Positions 43,503-52,629 of a stretch of 64,000 nt of DNA are shown one piece after another. The notes below the pieces were generated by a model. It was not told the DNA's origin, ran no database searches, and saw nothing but the letters and a program-made list of their open reading frames with translations. The position numbers and the translations under genes are program-made. How positions within the stretch are numbered: the first letter of the stretch is position 1; the number at the start of each line of letters is the position of its first letter. Source of the DNA: Nocardia stercoris (lineage in GTDB: Bacteria; Actinomycetota; Actinomycetes; Mycobacteriales; Mycobacteriaceae); NCBI RefSeq assembly GCF_003696265.1, contig NZ_RFFH01000006.1, positions 124,001 to 188,000 on the forward strand. The letters are read 5' to 3'.

Positions 43503-44435
43503 TCAACCGGCATGCCGCTCACGGTAATTCCGCGGGTCCACCCCGGGCATGCTCTCCTTGCCCGCGGCGACCAACCGCTTCTCCCCCACCGCCAGGCGCC
43601 GGTACAGCGCGCTGCTCGGCCCGGCCAGGAACGGCTGCAACGGTCGGGGCAGCAGCGGGGGCGTGACATGTGCCGCGCGGACCGCGGCGACCAGCGACCG
43701 GAACGCGAGCTCGTCGGTGATGTCCCATGGCATCCGGTACAGCTCGCGCACGCGGGGCGGCAGGCTGCCCTGGATGAGCAGGGCCATGCCGGAGGTGAGG
43801 CCGCGGGTCGGGAGCGGGAGGCGGTGGGCGACTCGCTGACCGGACAGGTATTCGCCGACCAGGCGGGCCTCGGCGGTGAGGTGCGGGAGGTCCGAGGCCA
43901 GGTAGACGTCGAATTCGGCACGGAAGGAACGGTGGTCGGCGGGGGCGGCGGCGCGGGGCATGCCGAAGAGTTCAGCCCAGCGGACGAAGTCCTGGTAGAG
44001 GTCGGCGCGTTCGGTCGCGGTGAGGCGGCCGACCAGCAGGTCGTGGGTGGCCTCGACGGAGTCGAAGGTGAAGGCCATGGTCATGAACATCAGGTTCGGG
44101 TCCAGCGCGGAGTATCGGGTGCCGGCCGGATAGGCGCGGCCCGCGTCCTCGGGCAGCGCTCCGGACACCGTCGCATGCTTGCGGCGGGTGAAGGCGAGGG
44201 CGCGGTCGGCCTCCTCGCGGGTGCCGAGGAACACCGCCTCGAACAGCCGGCCGGTGAGCGCCAACCGGGTGTACGGGGTGCTGCGGTGCTGCGAGTTCTC
44301 GGCGGTCCCGACGTACAGCAGCGGGTGGACCGCGCCGATCACCAGCGCACGGGTGCCGTAGGTGAGCCCGACCGCCCGCTTGCGCATCACCCGCCGCAGC
44401 ATCGAATCGTCGGAGAAGTACCCGGTCTGCGGCAT
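43503..44435 (-). CDS. MpaB-family (DUF2236) oxygenase-like protein
   Basis: 310 residues from ATG 44435 with AGGAGG ahead. DUF2236 pattern: GAVHPLLYVGTAENSQHRSTPYTR near residue 40 and the FMTMAFTFDSVEATHDLL part, the haem/oxygenase-like latex clearing relatives (MpaB). Divergent from a TetR regulator with operator half-sites between. Substrate unknown; the pair looks like a regulated oxidation unit. Confidence 0.85.
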   Translation of the reverse strand: MPQTGYFSDDSMLRRVMRKRAVGLTYGTRALVIGAVHPLLYVGTAENSQHRSTPYTRLALTGRLFEAVFLGTREEADRALAFTRRKHATVSGALPEDAGRAYPAGTRYSALDPNLMFMTMAFTFDSVEATHDLLVGRLTATERADLYQDFVRWAELFGMPRAAAPADHRSFRAEFDVYLASDLPHLTAEARLVGEYLSGQRVAHRLPLPTRGLTSGMALLIQGSLPPRVRELYRMPWDITDELAFRSLVAAVRAAHVTPPLLPRPLQPFLAGPSSALYRRLAVGEKRLVAAGKESMPGVDPRNYRERHAG

Positions 44436-44625
44436 CGTCGCCTCCTGTCGAGCTGTCCGTCCGCGTGCGACGGCGTCCCCGCGCCGGATTGCTTCCCGCG
44501 CGCGATGCCCAGCCGCCGGCCCGCCGAGCCGGCAGGTCGCCGACCGCGAGCGAACGCGTCGCGGCGGGAACCTACCGGCGGAGCAGGCCCACTCGGGCAT
44601 CTGGCAACAGCATCCTCCAGATCGG

Positions 44626-44671
44626 CGATTCTGGCAATACTCACATCCAGAATTCCGTCGTGCCAGAATCG
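44626..44671. promoter_or_regulatory. TetR operator half-sites between MpaB-like gene and its regulator
   Basis: CGATTCTGGCA (44626-44636) is repeated exactly inverted as TGCCAGAATCG (44661-44671), and inner ATCCAGAATT copies the half-site once more. The right arm ends 5 bp from the TetR start, so it also overlaps its ribosome site. Confidence 0.65.
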
Positions 44672-44675
44672 GTAC

Positions 44676-45311
44676 GTGACCGGGCAGCGGACCTACGGCG
44701 GGGTGTCAGCCGACGAACGACGGGCGCAGCGACGAGCGGCCCTGCTGTCCGCCGCACTGGAGATAATCGGCACCCAGGGGCTGGAGAAACTGACCGTCGC
44801 CGGGCTGTGTGCCGAAGCGGGGTTGAACGAGCGCTACTACTACGAGCAGTTCGACAGCCGCGACGCCGTCCTCACCGCGCTGTTCGACGAGATCGCCACC
44901 GAACTGGCGGCCGCGGTCACCCGCGACGTCTCGCAGACCCGCGGCGACACCCGGGCCACCGCGCGCGCCGCGATCGCGGCCGGCATCGGCGTCCTCACCG
45001 ACGATCCGCGCAAGGCTCGGGTGGCCCTGATCATCAGTGCCGCAACCCCGCAACTGCGCGCCCGCACCGCTGCCACGAACACCGCCTTCGCCGCACTGGT
45101 CGCCACCCAGGGCGTCGACTTCTTCGGACTCGGTGCCGCCGAAGCGAATCCGGCGATCAGCTTCCGGGCCACCTACCTGGTCGGCGGCCTGGTGCAGGCC
45201 TTGACGAGCTGGCTGCACGGCGACCTGCCGATGACCCGCGACGAACTCGTCGAGCACATCACCGACGTATTCGTGCTGCTGGGCGAGGATCTGGTCCACC
45301 CGCGCGATTGA
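44676..45311 (+). CDS. TetR-family transcriptional regulator
   Basis: 211 residues from GTG 44676, overlapping the operator. HTH KLTVAGLCAEAGLNERYYYEQF. Short gap to the divergent MpaB-like gene (240 bp) suggests it controls itself and that gene. Start codon choice rests on the distance to the HTH; no ideal ribosome site. Confidence 0.88.
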   Translation: MTGQRTYGGVSADERRAQRRAALLSAALEIIGTQGLEKLTVAGLCAEAGLNERYYYEQFDSRDAVLTALFDEIATELAAAVTRDVSQTRGDTRATARAAIAAGIGVLTDDPRKARVALIISAATPQLRARTAATNTAFAALVATQGVDFFGLGAAEANPAISFRATYLVGGLVQALTSWLHGDLPMTRDELVEHITDVFVLLGEDLVHPRD

Positions 45312-45479
45312 CCGCAAGCCACCCGCAGCACGTCACCTCGAACTCGCTCCTGCCGGAACGAATCTCGAATCCGAGCCACTGCCGGGCGGCCACGCGCATC
45401 TTCGGGCCCGCCGAACTCGACACTGCCGCAAGGGACTGTCGCGCAATGGCGACCCGCCCATCGTCGCGCACCGGAGCGC

Positions 45480-45693
45480 TCACAGTGTCGCGACCACGTC
45501 GAAGTCGACGCCCGCGGCGGCCCCCATGAACAGCCGCTGATGCGCGACCCCGCCACGGAATTCGACTGTGCCGTGCGGACTGTCGTAGGCGAAACCGTCG
45601 AGCGACGGTGGCGTCCTGGCCCAGCAACAGCATGAGCACGGCGTCCGCACCGGACCCGGCCACCTTGTCCACTTGAACTGCGCCGCAGGTCAA
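45480..45693 (-). pseudogene. Remnant of an ABC substrate-binding protein (urea/amide type)
   Basis: Two frames carry pieces of one protein. DKVAGSGADAVLMLLLGQD is typical of UrtA/AmiC-type periplasmic binding domains, and after a frame change the end reads DGFAYDSPHGTVEF, then GGVAHQRLFMG and a final GVDFDVVATL. No intact reading frame joins them and the N-terminal three quarters are missing. 45318-45479 shows no gene. Inferred to be decay of an amide/urea binding component. Confidence 0.45.
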
Positions 45694-46160
45694 CGCATTC
45701 GGGTGAATGTCTGGTAATGGTCCCCGGTGTAGTACGCGTCACCGATGTTGTCGGTGATGATCCGCTGAGCGTCCCGGGTCTGGCCCGGCCGCTTCGGATT
45801 GACGTCCCATTCCTGATAGCTGAGCGTTTTCCCGCTCGGATCCGTCCGCGGCAGCTGCCCGCTCCGGTTCATCCAGGGATCACCGCCGTGCGTACCGGGC
45901 GCGTTCGCCGACCCCGGCCAGCGGCCGGCATCGATCTCGGCCAACGTGACGTAGGCGCGATCCGGCACCCCCGGCGCGTGCGCGGTGACCGGCGGCGCGG
46001 AAGTGAACGCCGGCTTGGTCGCCGACACCGAACTGGCCGCCCGCGGAGCCGAACTCGACGAATGCTGTTCCCGCAGCAGCCCGGTCACCGCGAACCCGAT
46101 CACCACCAGCAGGCCGATGACCCCGAATATCGCGCGGATCCGCTTGTCCGAGAGGTTCAT
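45690..46160 (-). CDS. Membrane-anchored guanyl-specific ribonuclease (RNase Sa/barnase-like)
   Basis: 156 residues from ATG 46160. N-terminal hydrophobic anchor (10-29), Ser/Pro/Ala linker, ribonuclease domain from about 60. Catalytic set by motif: Glu117 (YQEWDV), Arg133 (QRIIT) and His148 (TGDHYQTF), as in RNase Sa. The enzyme cleaves RNA after guanosine; it acts outside or at the membrane. The start overlaps the exonuclease III stop (ATGA), so the two are coupled. No barstar-like inhibitor gene is adjacent. Confidence 0.85.
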   Translation of the reverse strand: MNLSDKRIRAIFGVIGLLVVIGFAVTGLLREQHSSSSAPRAASSVSATKPAFTSAPPVTAHAPGVPDRAYVTLAEIDAGRWPGSANAPGTHGGDPWMNRSGQLPRTDPSGKTLSYQEWDVNPKRPGQTRDAQRIITDNIGDAYYTGDHYQTFTRMR

Positions 46161-46945
46161 CGGTACTGCACCGTCACCGGCGCGTGGTCGGACCAGCGCA
46201 GTGCGTAGGTCGACGCCTTCTCCACGACGGCCTGCTTCGCCCGCGCCGCGATCGCACCCCGGGCCAGGTGGTAGTCGATGCGCCAGCCGGTGTCGTTGTC
46301 GTAGGCGCGGCCGCGGTACGACCACCAGCTGTACGGGCCCTCGACGCCGGGATGCAGCTGCCGGACCACGTCGACGTAACCGGCCGCGAGCATGCGGTCG
46401 ATCCACGCGCGTTCGCCGGGCAGGAAGCCCGCGTTCTTGATGTTGCCCTTCCAGTTCTTGATGTCGAGTTCGGTGTGCGCCACGTTCCAGTCGCCGCAGA
46501 TCACGAAATCTCTTGTCTGCGCGGTCATGTGGGCGCCGACCTGATCGAGGAAGCGGTACTTCTCGTCCTGCATGGGCGTATCCGCCTCACCGGTGTGCAC
46601 GTAGATGCTTGCCACCGTGACCTCGTCGAACTCGGCCTCGACGTAGCGACCCAGCCCGTCGAATTCGGCACTGCCGAAACCGATCCGGGTCGCCACCGGT
46701 TCCCGCCGGGACAGGATTCCCACGCCCGCACGGCCTTTCGCGGCCGGTTCGGCATGGGTCAGGTGCCAGCCCGCGGCGAGCACCGGGGCCAGGGCCGCCC
46801 GGGTCTGCTCGTCGGTCGCCCGGGTCTCCTGCAGGCAGATGATGTCGGCTTCGGTCGTCGCGAGCCACTCGAGCATCCCCTTGCCCGTCTTCCCGGTCGC
46901 CGCGCGGATGCCGTTCACGTTGATCGTGCTGATGATATTGGGCAC
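46157..46945 (-). CDS. xthA: Exodeoxyribonuclease III
   Basis: 262 residues. Endonuclease/exonuclease/phosphatase fold: STINVNGIRA, LQETRA (catalytic Glu), GDWNVAHTELDIKN (Asp, Asn), SDHAPV (Asp, His). Repairs abasic sites and 3' blocked ends in the cytosol. It is unusual that the downstream coupled gene encodes an exported RNase. Confidence 0.95.
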   Translation of the reverse strand: MPNIISTINVNGIRAATGKTGKGMLEWLATTEADIICLQETRATDEQTRAALAPVLAAGWHLTHAEPAAKGRAGVGILSRREPVATRIGFGSAEFDGLGRYVEAEFDEVTVASIYVHTGEADTPMQDEKYRFLDQVGAHMTAQTRDFVICGDWNVAHTELDIKNWKGNIKNAGFLPGERAWIDRMLAAGYVDVVRQLHPGVEGPYSWWSYRGRAYDNDTGWRIDYHLARGAIAARAKQAVVEKASTYALRWSDHAPVTVQYR

Positions 46946-47047
46946 GGCTCACCGTACAATGCGGATAACACCATTCCGCGCGGGCGCAGGCGTTCGCCGG
47001 TCCGGACCAGCACTGTTGCTGGATTGTTCTCGGAAGAGGTGATGACG

Positions 47048-47890
47048 ATGACGTCATCCACCGGTCGGCACGAGCCGATCACCGCCCTGCACACGGGGGC
47101 GGGCGATCCGCTCCTGCTGCTGCATCCGTTCATGCTCTCCCCGCACTGTTGGCACCGCGTCGCGACCCGGCTGTCGGACCGGTGCGAGGTGTTCGCTCCC
47201 GCCTTGGCCGGACATTGGGGCGGTCCGCCGCTCAACGGCCGGCTGGTGGACACGAGCCGGCTGGCCGACGTCGTGGAGGGGCAACTCGACGAGCTGGGCT
47301 GGCGCACGTGCCATATCGCGGGCAACTCGCTGGGCGGCTGGGTCGCGTTCGAGCTGGCTCGCCGCGGTCGCGCCCGCACACTTACCGCCATCGCGCCGGC
47401 CGGCGGCTGGAACCAGACCTCGGTGATCCAGTACTGGCTGGGCGTGCAGTTCCTGGGCCTGGTGCCGATCACCGGGCTGGGCCGGTGGGTCCCGGAGGGC
47501 CTGCGATCGGGCAGTATCGCCCGGCGCGCGGCGGGACTGGCGATCGCCAAGCATTTCGACGCGGTCCCGCCCGAGGATCTGGTCGCCACGATCACCGCGG
47601 CGACCAACTGCGCTGCGCTGCTGCCGTTGCTGGCGGGCAGTATCCGCTATCCCGGTCTCGGTGATCTGCGCGAACTGGCCGTCCCGACCCGGCTGCTGAT
47701 GTGCGAGTACGACCGCGTCATCCCCAATCGCCGGTATGCCCGGCACTTCCTGCGCAATCTGCCGGAGTCGGCGGACCGCATCCTGGTCAACGGTGTCGGG
47801 CATGTGCCGATGCTGGAGGCGCCGGACCGGATCGCCGCCCTGATCGCCGAGCACATGCAGGCCGGGCGTCCCCACCTGCGCGCGGTCTGA
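47048..47890 (+). CDS. Alpha/beta hydrolase
   Basis: 280 residues from ATG 47048, chosen because AGAGG lies 8 bases upstream; 47042 is an alternative ATG. Nucleophile elbow GNSLGGW, acidic residue in CEYDRVIPN and His in NGVGHVPM complete a Ser-Asp-His triad. No lid is obvious. Divergent from xthA. Substrate unknown. Confidence 0.9.
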   Translation: MTSSTGRHEPITALHTGAGDPLLLLHPFMLSPHCWHRVATRLSDRCEVFAPALAGHWGGPPLNGRLVDTSRLADVVEGQLDELGWRTCHIAGNSLGGWVAFELARRGRARTLTAIAPAGGWNQTSVIQYWLGVQFLGLVPITGLGRWVPEGLRSGSIARRAAGLAIAKHFDAVPPEDLVATITAATNCAALLPLLAGSIRYPGLGDLRELAVPTRLLMCEYDRVIPNRRYARHFLRNLPESADRILVNGVGHVPMLEAPDRIAALIAEHMQAGRPHLRAV

Positions 47891-47904
47891 ACCGGAACGG
47901 AAAA

Positions 47905-47930
47905 GGGGCCGGACATCGTTGTCCGACCCC
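47905..47930. terminator. Hairpin after the hydrolase
   Basis: GGGGCCGGACA pairs with TGTCCGACCCC (one mismatch), loop TCGT, 14 bp after the stop. Confidence 0.75.
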
Positions 47931-48344
47931 TCCGGGTGCGGGCCGAGATGGCCCGCGGGCTCTGCGTTGGTTCCACCATCAAACTACCAGCTAATGATTC
48001 TGTACAGAATTGTTTCCCTGGGGATGCAAGGCGGTCACGCGACCATCACGTCGAGCGAATTCCACAGTGCCACAGGAGTTTACGACCAGAGCGGGCGTCG
48101 GCACCAGCCCCCGATCGGCATCCGAGGTGGCCGAATTCATACCGATCCGATGCGTCACGTCACTCACCCGATGGCGTCGACCCGAACTTCGGGCTACCGA
48201 ACTTCGCGCTTTACTTCCGATCGGAACGACTGTAGGTTGTTGATAGCTACTCGTTAGCTATTCGTGATTCCCGATCGCATACCGATCACGGCCAGCCGCC
48301 GCACCGCCGGTGCCCGCGCCCGGCGGCAAACCAGAGGAGGAACC
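47931..48344. other. Intergenic region with short direct repeats
   Basis: No gene seen. The region is AT-rich for this genome in part. 48244-48265 is a tandem pair TAGCTACTCGT/TAGCTATTCGT, a possible regulator site upstream of the small membrane protein. Weak frames have no ribosome site. Confidence 0.55.
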
Positions 48345-48587
48345 GTGAAACCCGACAACATCGCATCCATCCGACAGCCCGGCCGCGACACCGAACTCGC
48401 GCCGCTCGGCATCCCCGCCATCGTCGTCGGCATCGGCATGCTCGTGGCCTGCCTGGCCACCCTCCCCCGGCTCCACAGCTGGATCGAGAGCTACGGCTCG
48501 ATGGTCAGCGTCGCCTTCGTCGTGCTCGTGGTCCTCGCCGCCGGCTTCTGCCGCTGGGGCTGGATCGTCGCCCGCAGCCCGAAATAA
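48345..48587 (+). CDS. Two-helix small membrane protein
   Basis: 80 residues from GTG 48345, GAGGAGGA ahead. Helices from AIVVGIGMLVACLATL and VSVAFVVLVVLAAGFCRW; ends SPK. No similarity recognised. Solitary: hairpin follows at 48602-48643. Confidence 0.75.
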   Translation: MKPDNIASIRQPGRDTELAPLGIPAIVVGIGMLVACLATLPRLHSWIESYGSMVSVAFVVLVVLAAGFCRWGWIVARSPK

Positions 48588-48601
48588 GACCGGAAACACT
48601 T

Positions 48602-48643
48602 CGGGCACCCGCCTACCACCGAACCGGTGGTTGCGGGTGCCCG
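48602..48643. terminator. Two-part hairpin between convergent genes
   Basis: Outer stem CGGGCACCCGC with its complement, inner ACCACC/GGTGGT. Fits both the small membrane protein (+) and icd (-). Confidence 0.8.
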
Positions 48644-48682
48644 TCGTCGTCCGCGGCCCGCGATTCGGGCCGCGCGGTGCAC

Positions 48683-49900
48683 TCAGCGCAGTGCGCGCGC
48701 CAGGTTCACATCCAGCGCACCGAGGAACTCCTCGGTGGTCAGGTAGCCCTGGTCGCCGCCGACCAGCAGCGCGAGGTCCTTGGTCATCTGACCGCCCTCG
48801 ACGGTCTTGATGACGACATCCTCGAGCGACTGGGCGAACCCGATGACCTCGGGGGTGTTGTCCAGCTTGCCGCGGTGCGCCAAGCCCCGGGTCCACGCGA
48901 AGATCGAGGCGATCGGGTTCGTGGAGGTCGGCTTGCCCTGCTGGTGCTGCCGGAAGTGCCGGGTCACGGTGCCGTGCGCGGCCTCCGCCTCACAGGTCTT
49001 CCCGTCCGGGGTCAGCAGCACCGAGGTCATCAGACCCAGCGAACCGAAGCCCTGCGCGACCGTGTCGGACTGCACGTCGCCGTCGTAGTTCTTGCAGGCC
49101 CAGACGTAGCCGCCCTCCCACTTCAGCGCGGAGGCGACCATGTCGTCGATCAGCCGGTGCTCGTAGGTCAGGCCGGCCGCGTCGTACTGATCCTTGAACT
49201 CGTTCTCGAACACTTCCTGGAAAGTGTCCTTGAACATGCCGTCGTAGGCCTTGAGGATGGTGTTCTTGGTCGACATGTAGACCGGGTAGTTCTGCTGCAG
49301 TCCGTAGTTCAGCGACGCCCGCGCGAAGTCCTCGATCGACTTCTTGAAGTTGTACATACCCATGACGACACCGCCGTCCGCGGGCATCTGCACGACCTCG
49401 TGCACGATCGGCTCACTGCCGTCGTCGGGGGTGAACTGAATGGTCACCGTGCCCGACTGGAAGACCTTGAAGTCGGTGGCGCGGTACTGGTCGCCGAAGG
49501 CGTGGCGGCCGATGATGATCGGCTTGGTCCAGCCCGGCACCAGGCGCGGCACGTTGGAGATGATGATCGGGGCCCGGAAAATCGTGCCACCGAGAATGTT
49601 TCGGATGGTGCCGTTCGGCGATCGCCACATCTTCTTGAGGCCGAACTCTTCGACGCGGGCCTCGTCCGGCGTGATGGTGGCGCACTTGACGCCGACGCCG
49701 TGCTCCTTGATGGCGTTCGCGGCATCGATGGTGACCTGGTCATCGGTCTTGTCCCGGTATTCGATGCCGAGGTCGTAGTACTCGAGGTTCACATCGAGAT
49801 ACGGGTGGATCAGCTTGTCCTTGATGAACTGCCAGATGATCCGGGTCATCTCGTCGCCGTCGAGCTCTACGACGGTGCCTTCAACCTTGATCTTGGACAT
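48683..49900 (-). CDS. icd: NADP-dependent isocitrate dehydrogenase (homodimeric type)
   Basis: 405 residues from ATG 49900 (MSKIKVEGTVVELDGDEMTR). Signatures: GTIRNILGGTIFR in the middle, YDGDVQSDTVAQGFGSLGLM metal-binding Asp set, and AHGTVTRHFR cofactor motif with TSTNPIASIFAWTRGL. Oxidises isocitrate to 2-oxoglutarate. Matches Rv3339c icd1. Confidence 0.97.
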   Translation of the reverse strand: MSKIKVEGTVVELDGDEMTRIIWQFIKDKLIHPYLDVNLEYYDLGIEYRDKTDDQVTIDAANAIKEHGVGVKCATITPDEARVEEFGLKKMWRSPNGTIRNILGGTIFRAPIIISNVPRLVPGWTKPIIIGRHAFGDQYRATDFKVFQSGTVTIQFTPDDGSEPIVHEVVQMPADGGVVMGMYNFKKSIEDFARASLNYGLQQNYPVYMSTKNTILKAYDGMFKDTFQEVFENEFKDQYDAAGLTYEHRLIDDMVASALKWEGGYVWACKNYDGDVQSDTVAQGFGSLGLMTSVLLTPDGKTCEAEAAHGTVTRHFRQHQQGKPTSTNPIASIFAWTRGLAHRGKLDNTPEVIGFAQSLEDVVIKTVEGGQMTKDLALLVGGDQGYLTTEEFLGALDVNLARALR

Positions 49901-50106
49901 GGATCTTCGTGTCCTCCTAGGAAGGGTGCTCCCATTGCGCGGCAGGGGAGCTTGTGAGCGGACCCCTAGCTGTTCAACAGACAACGTATACGCCCCGTGT
50001 TGTCCACGTGACATGTGGTGCCAAAGCATGACAAGCGTACTGCTACGACCGTTCTCACCGGAAGCGATCCCCCCTCGGCGAGGTCGCGCGCAGCCCCGGA
50101 CCCGGC

Positions 50107-50140
50107 GAGAGCCGGAACCCTTTGCGGGGTCCCGGCTCTC
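50107..50140 (-). terminator. 14-bp hairpin after the MFS gene
   Basis: GAGAGCCGGAACCC and GGGTCCCGGCTCTC (one wobble), 6-base loop, 17 bp after the MFS stop. Confidence 0.75.
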
Positions 50141-50156
50141 GCGAATCAGGTTGCGG

Positions 50157-51683
50157 TCAGACGCCGATCGCGACGTGCTCGGCCCCCTCGAGCAGGTTGC
50201 TCGGCTTGTCCCGCACCATCAGCGCGACGATCAGCCCGGCCGCCAGGAAGAACCCGGCCCCGATCAGGAACGCGACGTCGTAGCTGTGGATCGAGGCCCG
50301 CTGCATCAGCTCGTGCGGGCTCATCCCGTCACCGGCGTGGTTAGTGACATACCGCTTGGCCACCTGCACCGAGATCGTGGTCAGCAGCGCGGTACCGATC
50401 GCGCCACCGACCTGCTGCGCGGCGTTCAACAGCGCACTGGCCACACCCGAGTCCTTCGCCTCGACCTGGTGCAGCGCGGTGGTCTGCATCGACACGAACA
50501 GCATGCCCATGCCCAGCGCGATGATGATCATCGCCGGCATCACGTGCGCCACATAGCTGTCACCGAGTTCCAGCTGACCCATGTAGAGCAGGCCGGCGAT
50601 ACCGAACAGCGAACCGGCGATCATCAGCGGCCGGGGACCGACCTTCGGCAGCAGCGAGCTGGCGACACCGGCGGAGACCATGATCCCGGCCGGGAACGGC
50701 AGGAACAGCAGACCGGTCTTCAGCGAGGTGTAGCCCAGGGTGACCTGCATGTAGTAGCTGAGGTTGATGAACATCGCGAACATCGCGATCGGCACCAGCA
50801 GCGCCACCAGATACGAGCCACCACGGTTGATCTCACCCGGGATGCGCAGCGGCAGCAGCGGGTGCGTGGACCGGTTCTCGATGACCACGAACAGCGCCAG
50901 CAGCACGGCACCACCGATCAGCAGGGCCAGGGTCGAGGGCGCGGTCCAGCCGTTGTCGGCGGCCCGGCTGAAGCCGTACACCACCGAGATCAGGCCCAGG
51001 GTCACCGTGACGGCACCCGGGATGTCGTAACCACCGGTGCGCGGCGCGGGCACGTCCTTGATCACGAAGAGGAAGGCACCGACCATCGCCAGCAGGGCGA
51101 TCGGGGTGTTGACCAGCAGGGTCCAGCGCCAGTTGGCGTACTCGGTGAGCGCGCCACCGATGATGAGGCCGATCGCCGCGCCACCGGCCGAGACGCCGGC
51201 GAAGACACCGAACGCGCGGGCACGTTCCTTGGGCTCGGTGAAGGTCACCGAGATCAGCGACAGCGCGGCCGGGGCCAGGACCGCCGCGAACGCGCCCTGC
51301 AGGGCACGACCGGCGAACAGCTCGGTTCCGGACTGGGCCAGACCGGCCAGCGCGGAGGCACCGGCGAAGCCGACCAGGCCGATCAGGAACATCTTGCGCC
51401 GGCCGAGGTAGTCGGCGAGGCGGCCGCCGAGCAGCAGCAGACCACCGAAGATCAGTGTGTAGGCGGTGAGCACCCACTGTTTGTTGCCGTCACTGATGTG
51501 CAGGTCGCGCTGGGCGAACGGCAGCGAGATCGTGACGATGGTGGCGTCGAGCACCACCATGAGCTGGGCCAGGGCGAGGACGCCCAGTGCCCACCAGCGC
51601 GCGGAACCGGACTTGCCGGTCGTCGACTCGGCGGTGCCGGAATCGACTGGGAGATCGAGATCAGCGGTCTCGGTGATGGTCAT
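50157..51683 (-). CDS. DHA2-family MFS efflux transporter
   Basis: 508 residues from ATG 51683. Fourteen helices; motif A GGRLADYLGRRK, motif D1-like LDATIVTISLPFAQRDL, and motif C region ISVVYGFSRAADN. Divergent from a TetR regulator 181 bp away. Probable multidrug or antiseptic export. Confidence 0.94.
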   Translation of the reverse strand: MTITETADLDLPVDSGTAESTTGKSGSARWWALGVLALAQLMVVLDATIVTISLPFAQRDLHISDGNKQWVLTAYTLIFGGLLLLGGRLADYLGRRKMFLIGLVGFAGASALAGLAQSGTELFAGRALQGAFAAVLAPAALSLISVTFTEPKERARAFGVFAGVSAGGAAIGLIIGGALTEYANWRWTLLVNTPIALLAMVGAFLFVIKDVPAPRTGGYDIPGAVTVTLGLISVVYGFSRAADNGWTAPSTLALLIGGAVLLALFVVIENRSTHPLLPLRIPGEINRGGSYLVALLVPIAMFAMFINLSYYMQVTLGYTSLKTGLLFLPFPAGIMVSAGVASSLLPKVGPRPLMIAGSLFGIAGLLYMGQLELGDSYVAHVMPAMIIIALGMGMLFVSMQTTALHQVEAKDSGVASALLNAAQQVGGAIGTALLTTISVQVAKRYVTNHAGDGMSPHELMQRASIHSYDVAFLIGAGFFLAAGLIVALMVRDKPSNLLEGAEHVAIGV

Positions 51684-51864
51684 GGGAGGCACTTTCCGAA
51701 GAGGAATTGCTGGGAATGGGAGTCGCTCCGGCGTCCGTGACGGAGTTCGATCAGCACTGTTGTCATCCTGGCACTGCCCGACAATTGGCGTCAAGAGAAA
51801 TTTGTCGCAGTGAGACATTTGACAACTTCGGACACTACGCTCTCAGTCGGGCTACCATAGGGAT

Positions 51865-52599
51865 GTGTTCGATTCCACGTGTCGCTCCGCAGCACCCGGC
51901 CTGCGTGAGCGCAAGAAGCTGCAGACCCGGCGCCGGATCGTCGAGGTCGGACTCGCCATGTGCGACGAGAACGGGTTCGAGGCCACCACCGTCGAGCAGA
52001 TCGCCGAGGCGGCCGACGTGTCCACCCGGACCGTCAACCGCTACTTCGAGCTGAAGGAAGACATCGTCCTCGGGCCGATCGAAGACTTCACCGCGGCGAT
52101 CGCCGCCGAACTGCGCAAGGTTCCGCCCACCGAGCAGCAGCTCGACGCCCTGCGCATCGCGTACATGAACGTGGTGCTGCACGCCGACGAGCCCGGCAGC
52201 CAGGTGCCGTTCACCTGGTTCCAGCGCATGCAGCGGATCGTGCAGGCCGCGCCGAGCGTGAAGCGCCGCAGCCTCGACTACACCGACACCAAGAGTCGGG
52301 CGCTGTGCGCCGTGGTCGGCGAGCGGATGAGCCTGCCGGCCGATGCCGTACAGGTGCGGCTGCTGGTGTCGATGTGGAACTCGATCGTGCACACCGGCAT
52401 GAACTGCGAAGCCTTCGTCTGCGGACAGAAGCCGGTGACGCCGGAATCCTCGGTCGCCGAGGTCCAGATCGCCTTCGACGAGTTCTTCCGGCTCGCCGCG
52501 ATCCCCCGGGCCGACACCGGCTCGGGCGAACTCACCACCGCGATCCCCGCCGACCTCGGCACCATCCCCGTGCATCCGGATCCCGTTCCGGCCCCCTGA
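51865..52599 (+). CDS. TetR-family transcriptional regulator
   Basis: 244 residues, GTG 51865. HTH TTVEQIAEAADVSTRTVNRYFELKEDIV. Divergent from the MFS gene; the space between holds TGTCGCAGTGAGACA, a loose TGTC/GACA inverted pair. Likely represses the pump. Confidence 0.9.
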   Translation: MFDSTCRSAAPGLRERKKLQTRRRIVEVGLAMCDENGFEATTVEQIAEAADVSTRTVNRYFELKEDIVLGPIEDFTAAIAAELRKVPPTEQQLDALRIAYMNVVLHADEPGSQVPFTWFQRMQRIVQAAPSVKRRSLDYTDTKSRALCAVVGERMSLPADAVQVRLLVSMWNSIVHTGMNCEAFVCGQKPVTPESSVAEVQIAFDEFFRLAAIPRADTGSGELTTAIPADLGTIPVHPDPVPAP

Positions 52600-52629
52600 T
52601 ATCCGGCGGTGCCCGAATCGGTTACCATG

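Noticed and set aside
45312..45479. Minus-strand frame extending the 45.3-45.7 kb remnant
   Set aside because: The part before 45480 has no binding-protein pattern, so it was left out of the pseudogene.
51684..51864. TGTC/GACA inverted pair as a firm operator
   Set aside because: Only 4-base arms with a 7-base gap; too weak to list as a site.
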